A DNA stretch of 64,000 bases. Origin: Roseibium porphyridii. GTDB taxonomy: Bacteria > Pseudomonadota > Alphaproteobacteria > Rhizobiales > Stappiaceae. The stretch covers positions 2,522,001 to 2,586,000 of the forward strand of contig NZ_CP120863.1 of assembly GCF_026191725.2 (NCBI RefSeq), given 5' to 3'. The notes below the pieces were generated by a model. The model did no database searches and had not been told where the DNA came from. It saw only the letters and a list, made by a program, of their open reading frames with translations. This document shows, piece by piece, positions 43,749-52,445 of this stretch. The first letter of the stretch is position 1. Each line of letters begins with the position of its first letter. The translations under genes were made by a program, and so were the position numbers.

Positions 43749-44426
43749 ATGGTCACTCAACTGATCAATACGTGGACACGTGAGCCGCTTGAAGAAAGCG
43801 GCATGACAGCTGAACATACCTGGATCTGGCGGGAAATGATCTCTGCGATCGATGAGCAGGATCTGAGCGGGCAGAAGGTTCTGGACTTCGGCTGCAACCA
43901 GGGCGGTTTCTTGCGGCTGCTGTATGATCAACGGCCTTTCGCGTCGGGTGTTGGTGTCGACCTTGCCCAAAAGGCTGTCGATATCGCTGAAGCTCGGAAA
44001 GACGGGCGACCGATTGACTACCGTGCCACTTCGGATCTGGCCGAACTCGGTGAAATATTTGATTTGGCCTTCAGCCATGAAGTCATCTATCTGATTGAAG
44101 ATCTTGCCAGGCATGCGGAGCAGATTGCCAGTGTCCTGAAACCGGGCAGCAATTACTATGCCGTCACCTGTTGCCACAAGGACAGTCCATTGTGGGCTTC
44201 TTGGAGGCCAAGAATCCAGGCCTTTTCAAATATCAATGTGCCCGATCATGGTGTTGCAGACATTGCAGGTGCTTTCCGGGCTCACGGCTTTGACGTCGCC
44301 GTTAGCCGGTTTCTGGCATCGGCCTTGGTCCCGTTGGAAGGACCGAACGACTATTTTCAAAGCGACGTTGAACGGCTCGATTGCTACGCAAATTGGAAAC
44401 TGATGTTTCGGATGAGGCGGTTATAA
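43749..44426 (+). CDS. Class I SAM-dependent methyltransferase
   Basis: 225 residues from ATG 43749, nine bases after the cupredoxin stop. The SAM-binding motif I is KVLDFGCNQGGFLRLL, followed by ASGVGVDLAQKAVDIAEA (motif II acidic residue) and IFDLAFSHEVIYLIEDL and VLKPGSNYYAVTCCH (motifs III-IV). The C-terminal part (PNDYFQSDVERLDCYANWKLMFRMRRL) is not diagnostic. Its acceptor is unknown. Last gene of the importer operon; it could modify the imported chelator or a downstream small molecule. A lone acyl carrier protein gene faces it from the opposite strand. Confidence 0.85.
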   Translation: MVTQLINTWTREPLEESGMTAEHTWIWREMISAIDEQDLSGQKVLDFGCNQGGFLRLLYDQRPFASGVGVDLAQKAVDIAEARKDGRPIDYRATSDLAELGEIFDLAFSHEVIYLIEDLARHAEQIASVLKPGSNYYAVTCCHKDSPLWASWRPRIQAFSNINVPDHGVADIAGAFRAHGFDVAVSRFLASALVPLEGPNDYFQSDVERLDCYANWKLMFRMRRL

Positions 44427-44517
44427 GAGAGTTTGGCTGCAGGTCGTAACGAAGGATTTTGCTGTTCTGCCGATCAGCAACTCGGTGCACTGATATCACT
44501 GAGCGTTCTGAATGCAG

Positions 44518-44784
44518 CTATTTCGCCACTGATTGCTCAATGGTTCTCACAAAGTCCCTGAAGGTCAATTGGGCCTTTTCCTGATCTCGCGGACTGAACA
44601 CGTCATCCTCAAGAACACAGCCGAACTCTCTTTCGACGGCCATCACAATGCCGATTGCGTCAAGGCTGTCGGCTCCCAGTTTTGCCAGTGTCGAGTTGGA
44701 GGAGATAATCCATTCGGCGATATTTAGTGTCTTGGCGACAACTGTTTTGGTGCGCGCTTCAATATCAGTCATTGGAATCGACAT
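44518..44784 (-). CDS. Stand-alone acyl carrier protein
   Basis: 88 residues from ATG 44784; ATG 44772 is an alternative and neither has a clear ribosome binding site. The phosphopantetheine attachment motif is KLGADSLDAIGIVMAVE, with Ser in the DSL context. The protein is acidic and helical like AcpP. It differs from a fatty-acid-synthesis AcpP in context: no fabD, fabG or fabF genes lie nearby. Such solitary carriers usually serve a specific lipid, lipid A or secondary metabolite pathway. It is convergent with the methyltransferase gene. Confidence 0.88.
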   Translation of the reverse strand: MSIPMTDIEARTKTVVAKTLNIAEWIISSNSTLAKLGADSLDAIGIVMAVEREFGCVLEDDVFSPRDQEKAQLTFRDFVRTIEQSVAK

Positions 44785-45112
44785 GGGAACTTTACGGAAA
44801 GGAGTGCACCGCTTAGTTCCTCCGATGACCTTACGCAAGGTCCTACACCTAAAAATTGAACCGTGACGCGAACTTGGGTTGCTTTTTCTTTCCAGTCGCC
44901 GCCTGAAACCCCATGAAACCGGCCAGAATGAAGAATGGCATTGGAACTTGTGTCACGCAAAATATTTAGGGGATAGGCTTGTGATCAGAGGCTGGAAAGT
45001 TGTCTTCAACATCCCAGCTAGGCTCAGCTGAAGATCCCACAGTACCGGATTCCAACAATCCCTATGTACGTGCAATGCTGGCTGCCGCTCTGTGCGCTGG
45101 GCAAGGCAGATT
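44785..45112. other. Intergenic region, 328 bp, possible gene remnant
   Basis: The region upstream of the acyl carrier protein holds no intact gene. On the minus strand at 44846-44950, a short frame ends in VPMPFFILAGFMGF followed by a Lys-rich tail, resembling a sorting signal of the VPxPA-CTERM type. It lacks an upstream coding part, so it may be a remnant or coincidence. Confidence 0.3.
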
Positions 45113-45913
45113 TCACGAGAAGAAATGGGAATAAAACCAGTCGCGTGTCTTGTCGTTTGCAGGCAACAAGGTCTCCAGTCGCAGGTCATCGAGTGCGGCA
45201 TCAGCGCTCATGCCTATGGTCGCGATCAGTGAGAACATCTCAAGTTCAACGTTTTCGAAATTGAACCTGATTGTCAAAACCGGAGCATTTGTCGCCGGGC
45301 GCAGACCCTCCAACAGCCCCGCGACACCTTCCAGTGCCGCGAGTTCTTTCAGGAGTGCTTGCGCTTCCTTGTCATGTGGCCGTCTTGCCACCTCCAATTC
45401 CAGCATTCTTATCAGGGCTCTCGAGGTATCTTCCCAGTTCGAAATGCAGTTGCGCAGCTGTCCCGGTGACAGGATTTCACGCAAGAGGTTCGGATCACCG
45501 CGCGCACCTGCCATGGAAAAGAACCTCTTTGCAGGCTCATTGGCCTTAACGAGGTTCCAGATCCGGTCGATCGAGACCGCAGGGAAGGGAGCGTGACCTC
45601 TCAGGACATGATCGATAGAGGCATCGACGGCTTTCTGTGTTTCACCGTCCCACCCGTGGAGTGAAGACCTTGCTGCAAACCCGGCAGACAGAAGCATCGC
45701 GTCGACCTCAGCGGCAGGCATTTCGAGCGCTTCAGCCAATTGTGCGATGGCGAACCGGCTTGGGTTGGAGCGGCCGGTTTCAAGAAAGCTGATGTGCCGT
45801 TGTGACATTCCGGATTGAAGCGAGAGCTCCAGCTGGCTGAGTCTGCGGCGCTGCCTCCAGGATTTCAAAAATCCGGGAAACGCCGGATCGGAGATGTTCA
45901 GATTATGTTGCAT
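45113..45913 (-). CDS. XRE-family regulator with MmyB-like C-terminal domain
   Basis: 266 residues from ATG 45913; the ORF could begin at 45937 but the added residues are not conserved. The N-terminal HTH is LKSWRQRRRLSQLELSLQSGMSQRHISFLETGRSNPSRFAIAQLAEAL. Residues about 95-260 correspond to the MmyB-like ligand-binding domain (PFPAVSIDRIWNLVKANEPAKRFF, and FNFENVELEMFSLIATIGMSADAALDDLRLETLLPAN). Members bind fatty acids or other small ligands and often control a divergent redox or membrane gene. The divergent gene here is the interrupted SRPBCC membrane protein. Confidence 0.92.
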   Translation of the reverse strand: MQHNLNISDPAFPGFLKSWRQRRRLSQLELSLQSGMSQRHISFLETGRSNPSRFAIAQLAEALEMPAAEVDAMLLSAGFAARSSLHGWDGETQKAVDASIDHVLRGHAPFPAVSIDRIWNLVKANEPAKRFFSMAGARGDPNLLREILSPGQLRNCISNWEDTSRALIRMLELEVARRPHDKEAQALLKELAALEGVAGLLEGLRPATNAPVLTIRFNFENVELEMFSLIATIGMSADAALDDLRLETLLPANDKTRDWFYSHFFS

Positions 45914-46024
45914 GGCGCGATTGTGCACGCATCGCATGCCAAGGTCGATTACCTACGACGTAATTGAGTTGATGTCTCAGATCGTCAAGTTCAGGGCCAC
46001 CCCTAACTGACGAGAGGTTACACA

Positions 46025-46915
46025 ATGGAACATTCGAAAACGGCGCGGGCCTTCCTCGGAATGAATGCCGCATTTTCGTTGCTGACGGGTGCGGCTCTTC
46101 TAATCGCTGCAGGGCAGTTTGCGGAATTGCTGTTTGCCAACGAAGCGGCATGGCAAAGCTGGACGCTGCGTATTCTGGGTGTCGGCCTGATACTCTTTGG
46201 CGTTGATCTGATCTTCTTGGCCACGGACCGTTTTACTACAAAAGCACAGGTGACCTTGATCAGTTTTTTGGATTCGGGATGGGTTCTTGGTAGCGCATTT
46301 TTGCTTGTATTTGCCGGATCTCATTTTACCGGCACAGGCGCGGCCATTGTTGCTGTTGTGGCCGCATTTGTTACGTTTTTTGCGCTCGGGCAGTATCTGG
46401 GTGCGCGAAAAATTTTGGCGCCTCTCAGTCAGGCTTCGGTGACAGTGTCCGGCGGAAAAATACTGGCCAAGGTCAGCCGCAAAGTGGATGCATCACAGGA
46501 TATCGTCTGGCGAGTCATGAGCGATCACCCCGGTTATGCGGATGTCGCCGACAATATCTCTAAGGTCGAGGTGGTTGAAGGAGATGGCATCGGAATGCAG
46601 CGGCGCTGTTATGGCCCGAAAGGAGAAAACTGGCTCGAAACCTGCGACTATTTTGAAGCCGGTCGGGGCTTTGGGTTCCGGATCCACACGGAAGCTGATG
46701 ATTATCCTTACCCGATTTCCGATCTGCATGGGGAATGAGTTGTCGAGAGCAATGGAAACGGTTCGGAATTCGCGATCAATATCGAGGCAGAACCCAAAGG
46801 CAATTTCCTGGTTCAAACCTTGTTCAAGACCATGGCCAAACGGCAATTCAAGGCGGTCTTGGCTGATCTCGCCGATGCCTGGGCTGCGCGAATGGAGCGG
46901 GAAGCCCGGGCGTGA
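46025..46915 (+). pseudogene. Membrane SRPBCC-domain protein with in-frame TGA
   Basis: The frame runs from ATG 46025 to TGA 46736-46738 (237 residues), then continues in the same frame to a second TGA at 46913-46915. The N-terminal part has four hydrophobic segments (residues about 10-130). From about 140 a SRPBCC/START-type domain begins: KVSRKVDASQDIVWRVMSDHPGYADVADNISKVEVVEGDGIGMQRR. The continuation after the stop, VVESNGNGSEFAINIEAEP and then LADLADAWAARMEREARA, reads like the missing C-terminal strands and helix. The stop replaces a likely Trp (TGG to TGA). Divergent from the XRE regulator. A sequencing error or real nonsense mutation cannot be told apart here. Confidence 0.72.
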
Positions 46916-47079
46916 CATGTGGTTGCCCCTGTCAGTAAGGCGATGAACGTGTCGCCTTGCCGACCCTCGGCATGCTTGCATTCTTGAAGACGCTCTCTTT
47001 TGGTTAGTGCTCAGCTGGAATGAACTCAAAGGGCTCTGAACGGGTTGACTGAGGATCATTATGTGAACAGGTTCGATAC

Positions 47080-47823
47080 ATGAGATTTGCCGTCATTGCC
47101 GATATTCATGGAAACTCTGATGCTCTGGAAGCGGTTCTTTCCGACATCGATGCCCTGGGAATTTCCACGGTGGTCAATCTCGGTGATCATCTGAGCGGGC
47201 CGCTGGACGCCCGCAGGACGATCGAGCTTCTGATGGAGCGCACGTATCCTTCAATCCGTGGCAACCACGACAGATGGTTGATTGAACAAGACCCGTCGGA
47301 GATGGGGGCTTCCGACAGGGCAGCCTATGAACAGCTGGCAAAGCACCATCTTGACTGGCTGAAGGCACTGCCGTCTTCGCTCACCTTGTTTGATGAAGTG
47401 CTGCTTTGTCACGGAACACCTGCCAGCGATGTCAGTTACTGGCTGGAAAGGGTTGAGGCGGACGGTCGTGTCAGATCTGCCACGATCGATGAGATCGAGG
47501 CGGAAGCTTCTGGTATCGATGCCAAACTTCTGCTTTGTGGCCACACGCATCTCCCAAGATACGTTCGATTGCGGGACGGGCGGCTGGTACTCAATCCAGG
47601 AAGCGTTGGCTGCCCGGGCTACGACGATGACACGCCGGTTTATCATCAGATGCAAACCGGTTCACCAAATGCATCTTATGCAATTGCGGAAAAGCCTGGC
47701 GGCAACTGGCTCGTCACGTTTCGCTCAGTTCCCTATGACAATCGGCGTATGGTCGAGATGGCAAAGCAAAAGGGACGGAACGAATGGGCCGATGCCCTGG
47801 CGACTGGCTGGATCGGGTCTTGA
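47080..47823 (+). CDS. YfcE/MJ0936-type metallophosphoesterase (second copy)
   Basis: 247 residues. Metal motifs appear in order: VIADIHGN, NLGDHLSG, IRGNHDRW, LLCHGTPAS, CGHTHLPR and LNPGSVGCPG. It aligns along its full length with the protein at 7841-8590, including the C-terminal GRNEWADALATGWIG segment, so the two are paralogues. The natural substrate is unknown. ATG 47080 gives the family start (MRFAVIADIHGN). It has no obvious operon partners: the interrupted SRPBCC gene lies upstream and a leucine-rich protein downstream with a 230-bp gap. Confidence 0.92.
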   Translation: MRFAVIADIHGNSDALEAVLSDIDALGISTVVNLGDHLSGPLDARRTIELLMERTYPSIRGNHDRWLIEQDPSEMGASDRAAYEQLAKHHLDWLKALPSSLTLFDEVLLCHGTPASDVSYWLERVEADGRVRSATIDEIEAEASGIDAKLLLCGHTHLPRYVRLRDGRLVLNPGSVGCPGYDDDTPVYHQMQTGSPNASYAIAEKPGGNWLVTFRSVPYDNRRMVEMAKQKGRNEWADALATGWIGS

Positions 47824-48057
47824 TGTCGTCGTGATGAACCTCGGTCTCCAACAATGTTTGGTTCGGCATTTATTCGTCTCTGAAAACAATACGTTAACTC
47901 TGGGATGACGCAGAAAGGCCTTTCAGCGTTCTGAAAGCAGCCTCCATGTTGACTGACAATTGCGATCCGGACAGTTTCGGCTTCAAGGAGCGTTTTGGCG
48001 TTTCCTTGAAGGGCGCACTGATTGTCATCAGCACCAGATCCGGGAAAGAAGTTGACC

Positions 48058-48807
48058 ATGAACAGGACATTTGATGCTGAGCGCCTGGATGTTCCTGACC
48101 TCCTGCAGCGGATGCCGGAGGGGTCTTCTCTCTCAATCAACACGATCCGCAAAGCCGACATGAAGCGCCTCAAGGGCATGGACCAGCTGCCGCTGGCGTT
48201 TTTGGGACTGCGTTGGCTCTCCGCACCTGACCTGACAAATGTGCCTTTGCCGTCTTCGCTGAAGGAGTTAAGGATCTGGCATTCCAACAAACTCAAATCG
48301 CTGGATGGCATAGAAGTCGCGACGGGTCTTGAGAAGCTTGATCTTCGGGAAAACGGATTACTGGAAAACGCGTCGGCTGTTCGAAACCTTCCAAAACTGC
48401 ATAGCCTTTCCATCGAAGGCGGAAATTCTTCGCGGCAAAAGGTTGAAACTCTGAGTTTTCTGGAAGGGCTGCCACTGGAGCATTTGAGCCTTGTCGCTGT
48501 CGAAGGGCGTTCATTGGATCTTGGACCAGTTGCCCGCCTGCCGAAATTGAAGAGTCTCGATGTTCAGGGGCAGGAGTTTCCTTCGGTCGAGCTGGCCAAG
48601 GTTGCCGCGTCATTCCCCTGGTTCCTCGATCAGCTTTTGGATCTGCCGGAGTGCTCCATCAACGGGATGGCCTGCAAGAAATGCGGTGGACGCAAGAAAG
48701 AGCTTTTTATAAAGGAAGCGAAAGGCTTGTGGTGCCCTGATTGTGAAGCAGCTGGACTTGAAAAAGCGCTGACCGGTTTTCAAGAACTGGTCGCTGGTGC
48801 TCCGTGA
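48058..48807 (+). CDS. Leucine-rich-repeat protein with C-terminal zinc ribbon
   Basis: 249 residues from ATG 48058 (MNRTFDAERLDVPDLLQRM). Residues about 45-185 contain irregular leucine-rich repeats: LKELRIWHSNKLKSLDGIE, LEKLDLRENGLLENASAV, LHSLSIEGG, LEHLSLVAVEGRSLDLGPV and LKSLDVQGQEF. The C-terminus (about 205-235) has two CxxC pairs, CKKCGGRKKELF and WCPDCEAAG, which should bind one zinc. No signal peptide, so it should be cytoplasmic. Leucine-rich repeats bind proteins and the zinc ribbon may bind nucleic acid or another protein. I do not know this domain combination as a named family. Confidence 0.75.
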   Translation: MNRTFDAERLDVPDLLQRMPEGSSLSINTIRKADMKRLKGMDQLPLAFLGLRWLSAPDLTNVPLPSSLKELRIWHSNKLKSLDGIEVATGLEKLDLRENGLLENASAVRNLPKLHSLSIEGGNSSRQKVETLSFLEGLPLEHLSLVAVEGRSLDLGPVARLPKLKSLDVQGQEFPSVELAKVAASFPWFLDQLLDLPECSINGMACKKCGGRKKELFIKEAKGLWCPDCEAAGLEKALTGFQELVAGAP

Positions 48808-48836
48808 CAGGCCGTTTCAGCACCTTGAGCGACAGT

Positions 48837-49499
48837 CTATATGAAGCGCGCGATCTCCTCGATATGAATACTGGCACAATCGACAAGGGGAAACGGAGAC
48901 GTTTCGGGGCTCATGATGGCATTCAGATCCGTGCCGCCCAACAAAACAGCTTCAGCGCCATCGGAAATTAGTCTCTCGCCGGCTTCCAGAAAGACCTTGT
49001 GCAAGGCATCAGACGGCTGGCCGGTTCGGGCAAGGGTGATGTAAGCTTCGTGAACCTGGTGCAGACTGTCGCCAACCGGCGCTCGTACGTCCACAGGTGC
49101 GAGTTTCCCATACATGGCCGAACTCATGACAGTTTCGGTTCCAAGTATCCCAACTGTCTGCACACCATTTTCCTGCAACCAGCTTGAAAGAACCTTTGTC
49201 AGGTCAATCACGGGCAGAGCAGATATTTCGGTGAACCGGTCAATACAGAAATGACCTGCAATTGATGTCACCACGACGTTTTGTGCTCCTGCAGCGGCGA
49301 GGCGATCCGTCAAGGTTGCGTAGATGGCGCATTGCGCAGCTTCATTGTTTCCGATCAGGTTCGCCAGCAGCGTTGAAGTGTCCGCATGAACGATCGTCAG
49401 CTCCAGGTCCTTTTCGATCGCAGCAGCGGCTCCAATGAGTTTTCGGTAATAGAAGTCGGTTGCCGCCGGTCCAATCCCTCCAATCAATCCGATATGCAT
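48837..49499 (-). CDS. Aspartate/glutamate racemase-fold protein lacking catalytic cysteines
   Basis: 220 residues with the Asp/Glu/hydantoin racemase fold: MHIGLIGGIGPAATDFYYRKL at the start and GAEAVLLGGTDLNAIM near the end. PLP-independent racemases use two cysteines, in 'CNTAH' and 'GCTE'. Here the first is VTSIAGHF, with Ser79 at the Cys position, and the second is LLGGTDL, with Gly at about residue 189. Ordinary racemase chemistry therefore looks impossible. A Cys at position 85 lies close by but not in the canonical place. It may be an isomerase, a decarboxylase-like relative or a binding protein. Confidence 0.85.
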   Translation of the reverse strand: MHIGLIGGIGPAATDFYYRKLIGAAAAIEKDLELTIVHADTSTLLANLIGNNEAAQCAIYATLTDRLAAAGAQNVVVTSIAGHFCIDRFTEISALPVIDLTKVLSSWLQENGVQTVGILGTETVMSSAMYGKLAPVDVRAPVGDSLHQVHEAYITLARTGQPSDALHKVFLEAGERLISDGAEAVLLGGTDLNAIMSPETSPFPLVDCASIHIEEIARFI

Positions 49500-49583
49500 G
49501 TTGGCCGATCCTTCCTGTTCCGCTTTGCGCAGTTGAAACCGAATTCAAGTCAGAGACGAAAATGTGACCTGTCTACCTTCCTG

Positions 49584-50480
49584 TCAAAGCGACCGGTGCT
49601 TCAGATCCACAAGGGGCCAGTCAGCTTTCACGGCTGCGCCTTCATAAAGGCTATTAAGGAAGGACAAGATCTCCTTCGCAGGATCGTCGGCATTTCGTGC
49701 GTCTTCGTATTTCAAGATAGCGAGAGCCCCGCCGTTTTTTTCCGCCCAAAAGGCGTTGCCGGGTTGCAGCGCAATCTGGTTCATCTCCACCGGTTCCGGA
49801 TAGGCATAGCCGTAGAATGCCGGTTCCTGAAAACTGTCATCGCCCGGCCAGAAACCAATCGAAATGACCTCATGAGAATAAGCCTCCTTGTCGGACTGTG
49901 TTCCACCTTCAAGCGGGTGTGCACGTCCTGAGAAGCGCGTCACGACAAGATCGAACGAGTGCCAATAAAGCTGAACAGGTGTTTGCTTGCCGACGAAACT
50001 GGTCCTGTAGGTTTCGAACGTGCTTGAGATCCGGCACAGCGCGCGCCAGAAATCCGAAACAGCTTGCCGGTCATATGCGCGGGGAGCATGGTCTTCGGGG
50101 AAGGGGACAGTCGATTTGTTGTCATAAGGCTTGCCGACGATTTTTACAGGGACCTCAAGATCGTCCAAACGCGAGAACAGTGCCTCATAGAAGGCTGCCA
50201 CTGTCAGCCCGGAAACCGAAAACGACTTTCGCACGCCATCGTTTCTGCCGATGATGACCTTGTGGTCGAGCATGTCATAAAGGATCTCAAAACCGCTATC
50301 GCCATAAGGGATCCGTCCGGTTGTCAGGCCGCGCACGTGAGGATATAGCGTGACGTGCCACCAGTGGTTCAGTTTCGGATGCGCCTTCAGCCGCACTTTT
50401 CCAATCATTTGCAGAAACAAATGCAGCGTGTCCTTGGTGTCAGCCCAGTTCTTGTAGGGAAGTGGCGGCAATGAGCTCAT
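49584..50480 (-). CDS. DUF5996 family protein
   Basis: 298 residues from ATG 50480 (MSSLPPLPYKNWADTKDTLHLFLQMIGKVRLKAHPKLNHWWH), with GGAGAA at proper spacing. The starting segment, VRLKAHPKLNHWWHVTLYPHVRGLTTGRIP and PVQLYWHSFDLVVTRFSGR are typical of DUF5996. It is an uncharacterised family of about 300 residues, cytoplasmic, rich in aromatic and His residues. The frame upstream of 50480 overlaps the divergent methyltransferase's upstream region and is not used. Function unknown. Confidence 0.85.
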   Translation of the reverse strand: MSSLPPLPYKNWADTKDTLHLFLQMIGKVRLKAHPKLNHWWHVTLYPHVRGLTTGRIPYGDSGFEILYDMLDHKVIIGRNDGVRKSFSVSGLTVAAFYEALFSRLDDLEVPVKIVGKPYDNKSTVPFPEDHAPRAYDRQAVSDFWRALCRISSTFETYRTSFVGKQTPVQLYWHSFDLVVTRFSGRAHPLEGGTQSDKEAYSHEVISIGFWPGDDSFQEPAFYGYAYPEPVEMNQIALQPGNAFWAEKNGGALAILKYEDARNADDPAKEILSFLNSLYEGAAVKADWPLVDLKHRSL

Positions 50481-50674
50481 GGAAGCAGTTCTCCGAATTG
50501 AAAGCCTGATTGTCGGTGCTCTCAAGCCATCTAGTCTGAACTGGATTGGGGTCCAGACCAGAGCTTTGGCGCAAGCGACCGTTTTGCTCCCCAATCGCCA
50601 AAACGGTGTGTTCTTCTGCTGATTTCTCCCAAGGCAGAGGTTGCGCCTGCTTTTTTTGTGGGGGAAAAAACAGG

Positions 50675-51466
50675 ATGGAAGGCGTCAAGAAAAAAACTCT
50701 TCATGAAGAAGCCTGGGCACAGGTCTATCCGTTGACCGACCGGCAGCTTTCACCCCTTGGACTTCAAGCTATGGCAGCCTTGGCACTACACGCTGGCGGC
50801 CATGTCCTCGATGTTGGGTGCGGCACGGGGCAAAGCCTTTTGCAACTTGTTGAAAGAGTTGGACCGACCGGGCAGGTCGTCGGTGTTGATGTGTCCCGAA
50901 CCTTCTTGGCTATTGCAAAGGAACGGACGCAATCCTTTCACCAGATCAAGTTGATTGAAGCAGATGCACAGACCGTCTCCTTGCCAAATGGAAGCCTCGA
51001 TGCGGTCTTTTCGCGTTTCGGTATCATGGCATTTGAAGATCCTGCTGCCGCCTTTGCCAACTTTCAGAAAATGCTCAAGCCTGAGGGAACGCTGGGATTT
51101 TGTTGCTGGGCTGAGCTTCAGGACAATGAGTTGGATCTGCTGCCTCTTGAAGCTTCGGGAATGCTTGCCAGGGTCGATCAAACGCCGTTCAGCTTTTCAG
51201 AGCCTGTCTTTATTCGAAAGATACTGAAAGGTGCCGGATTTCACGATATTGCCATCACCCCTCACAAAGTGCCTGTCTCTTGCGGTGGTATTGAGGAAAC
51301 GATGGACGTTCTTCTCAGGGTTGGAGCATTGGGAAAGATCGTTCGAGAAGATCCGGATCTTCGACCGCAGATCGAACCGCTTTTGCGGAAGGTGTTGATT
51401 GACAGAAGCGGCAGGGAACATGTGCACCTCACTGCATCTATCTTTGTTGTAACAGCATCAGCCTGA
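50675..51466 (+). CDS. Class I SAM-dependent methyltransferase
   Basis: 263 residues from ATG 50675, after a GGGGGAAAAAACAGG stretch. SAM motif I is GHVLDVGCGTGQSLLQLVE, motif II GQVVGVDVSRTFLAIAKER, then IKLIEADAQTVSLPNGSLDAVFSRFGIMAFEDPAAAFANFQKMLKPEGTLGFCCW, a Methyltransf_11/UbiE-like pattern. The acceptor is unknown. The frame is open upstream to 50546, but that part overlaps the promoter of the divergent DUF5996 gene. Confidence 0.88.
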   Translation: MEGVKKKTLHEEAWAQVYPLTDRQLSPLGLQAMAALALHAGGHVLDVGCGTGQSLLQLVERVGPTGQVVGVDVSRTFLAIAKERTQSFHQIKLIEADAQTVSLPNGSLDAVFSRFGIMAFEDPAAAFANFQKMLKPEGTLGFCCWAELQDNELDLLPLEASGMLARVDQTPFSFSEPVFIRKILKGAGFHDIAITPHKVPVSCGGIEETMDVLLRVGALGKIVREDPDLRPQIEPLLRKVLIDRSGREHVHLTASIFVVTASA

Positions 51467-51506
51467 TGCAAATGCTTTTTCCAGGAATAGCAGAAACTGC
51501 CTCGCT

Positions 51507-52367
51507 CTAGCGGGGGTTACGATCAATCTGACGATGTAGCTCTTCCACCAGCGTGCGCACCGCTTCACGCTCTTGCTTTGCGGCCACGTAGATTGAGACG
51601 GGAACTGCACCGAGCTGGGGAAGCTTGAAACGCGGTCCAATGTCGATCAGTTTCTCGGACAAGGCCGGGCGCGGCAGAATTGTTGCAGCCAGACCGGCAA
51701 GCAATACAGCTCTGAGGCCAACCGGGTCGGCATGGAATTGCAATTCGGTCTGTCTTTCCGGCTCAGTGTCTAGCGCGGTGAGAGCGTGACGGCGCAGATC
51801 GCGCGCGTCATTCAGGAATGCGAGTGGCAGCGGTCTTGAACTGTCATATGCAAAGGATGGAACGGCGGTCCACACGAGTGATACGGGCACGGTCTCAATG
51901 CGTCCGGTATGTGGTCCCTGATCCAGAACCAGAGCAATGTCGATGCTGCCGTTGTCGAGGAGATCCCGAAGGTCGTGACTGCGCGCTGTCGTAACAGTTA
52001 CCGGGTTGTCCGGTGCCGCCGTTGCAAATCTGGCCAGTGCAGGCGGCAGCGCCGACAGGGCGAACGTCATTGTGGTGCCGAGCCGGATGGGCGAAGCTGT
52101 TCCACTGATTGAGGATCCTTCCATGGCTTCATCGGCCAGTACCAAAAGGCGGCGCGCCTTTATCAGAAAGGCGTTTCCATCATTTGTGAGGCTGACGGGT
52201 TTGCCGCGTCCACGCTCTACCAGTTTTCGGGACAGTCTCTGCTCCAGGAGACGAATGTGAGCACTCACAGCCGATTGTACCGTGCCGGTTCTTTCTGCAG
52301 CTGACGAGAAGCTGCGCGTGTCGGCAACTGCGACAAAGCTTTCTATATGGCGGAGATCAAGAGACAT
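51507..52367 (-). CDS. LysR-family regulator
   Basis: 286 residues from ATG 52367 (MSLDLRHIESFVAVADTRSFSSAAERTGTVQSAVSAHIRLLEQRL), a standard LysR HTH. The C-terminal co-inducer domain covers about residues 90-285 (SPIRLGTTMTFALSALPPALARFA; IDIALVLDQGPHTG). The divergent gene, a TauE/SafE-type transporter 78 bp away, is its likely target. The inducer is unknown. Confidence 0.93.
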   Translation of the reverse strand: MSLDLRHIESFVAVADTRSFSSAAERTGTVQSAVSAHIRLLEQRLSRKLVERGRGKPVSLTNDGNAFLIKARRLLVLADEAMEGSSISGTASPIRLGTTMTFALSALPPALARFATAAPDNPVTVTTARSHDLRDLLDNGSIDIALVLDQGPHTGRIETVPVSLVWTAVPSFAYDSSRPLPLAFLNDARDLRRHALTALDTEPERQTELQFHADPVGLRAVLLAGLAATILPRPALSEKLIDIGPRFKLPQLGAVPVSIYVAAKQEREAVRTLVEELHRQIDRNPR

Positions 52368-52445
52368 TAAAATCACGAAATCAGATTTTTAGTAGCATGT
52401 AAAATCGTTTCTTTTCGCATTGTTTTGAGCGCTAGATTGCAGCTC

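Noticed and set aside
46536..46946. Plus-strand 136-codon frame across the SRPBCC gene
   Set aside because: It is out of frame with the conserved SRPBCC domain and does not resemble a protein.
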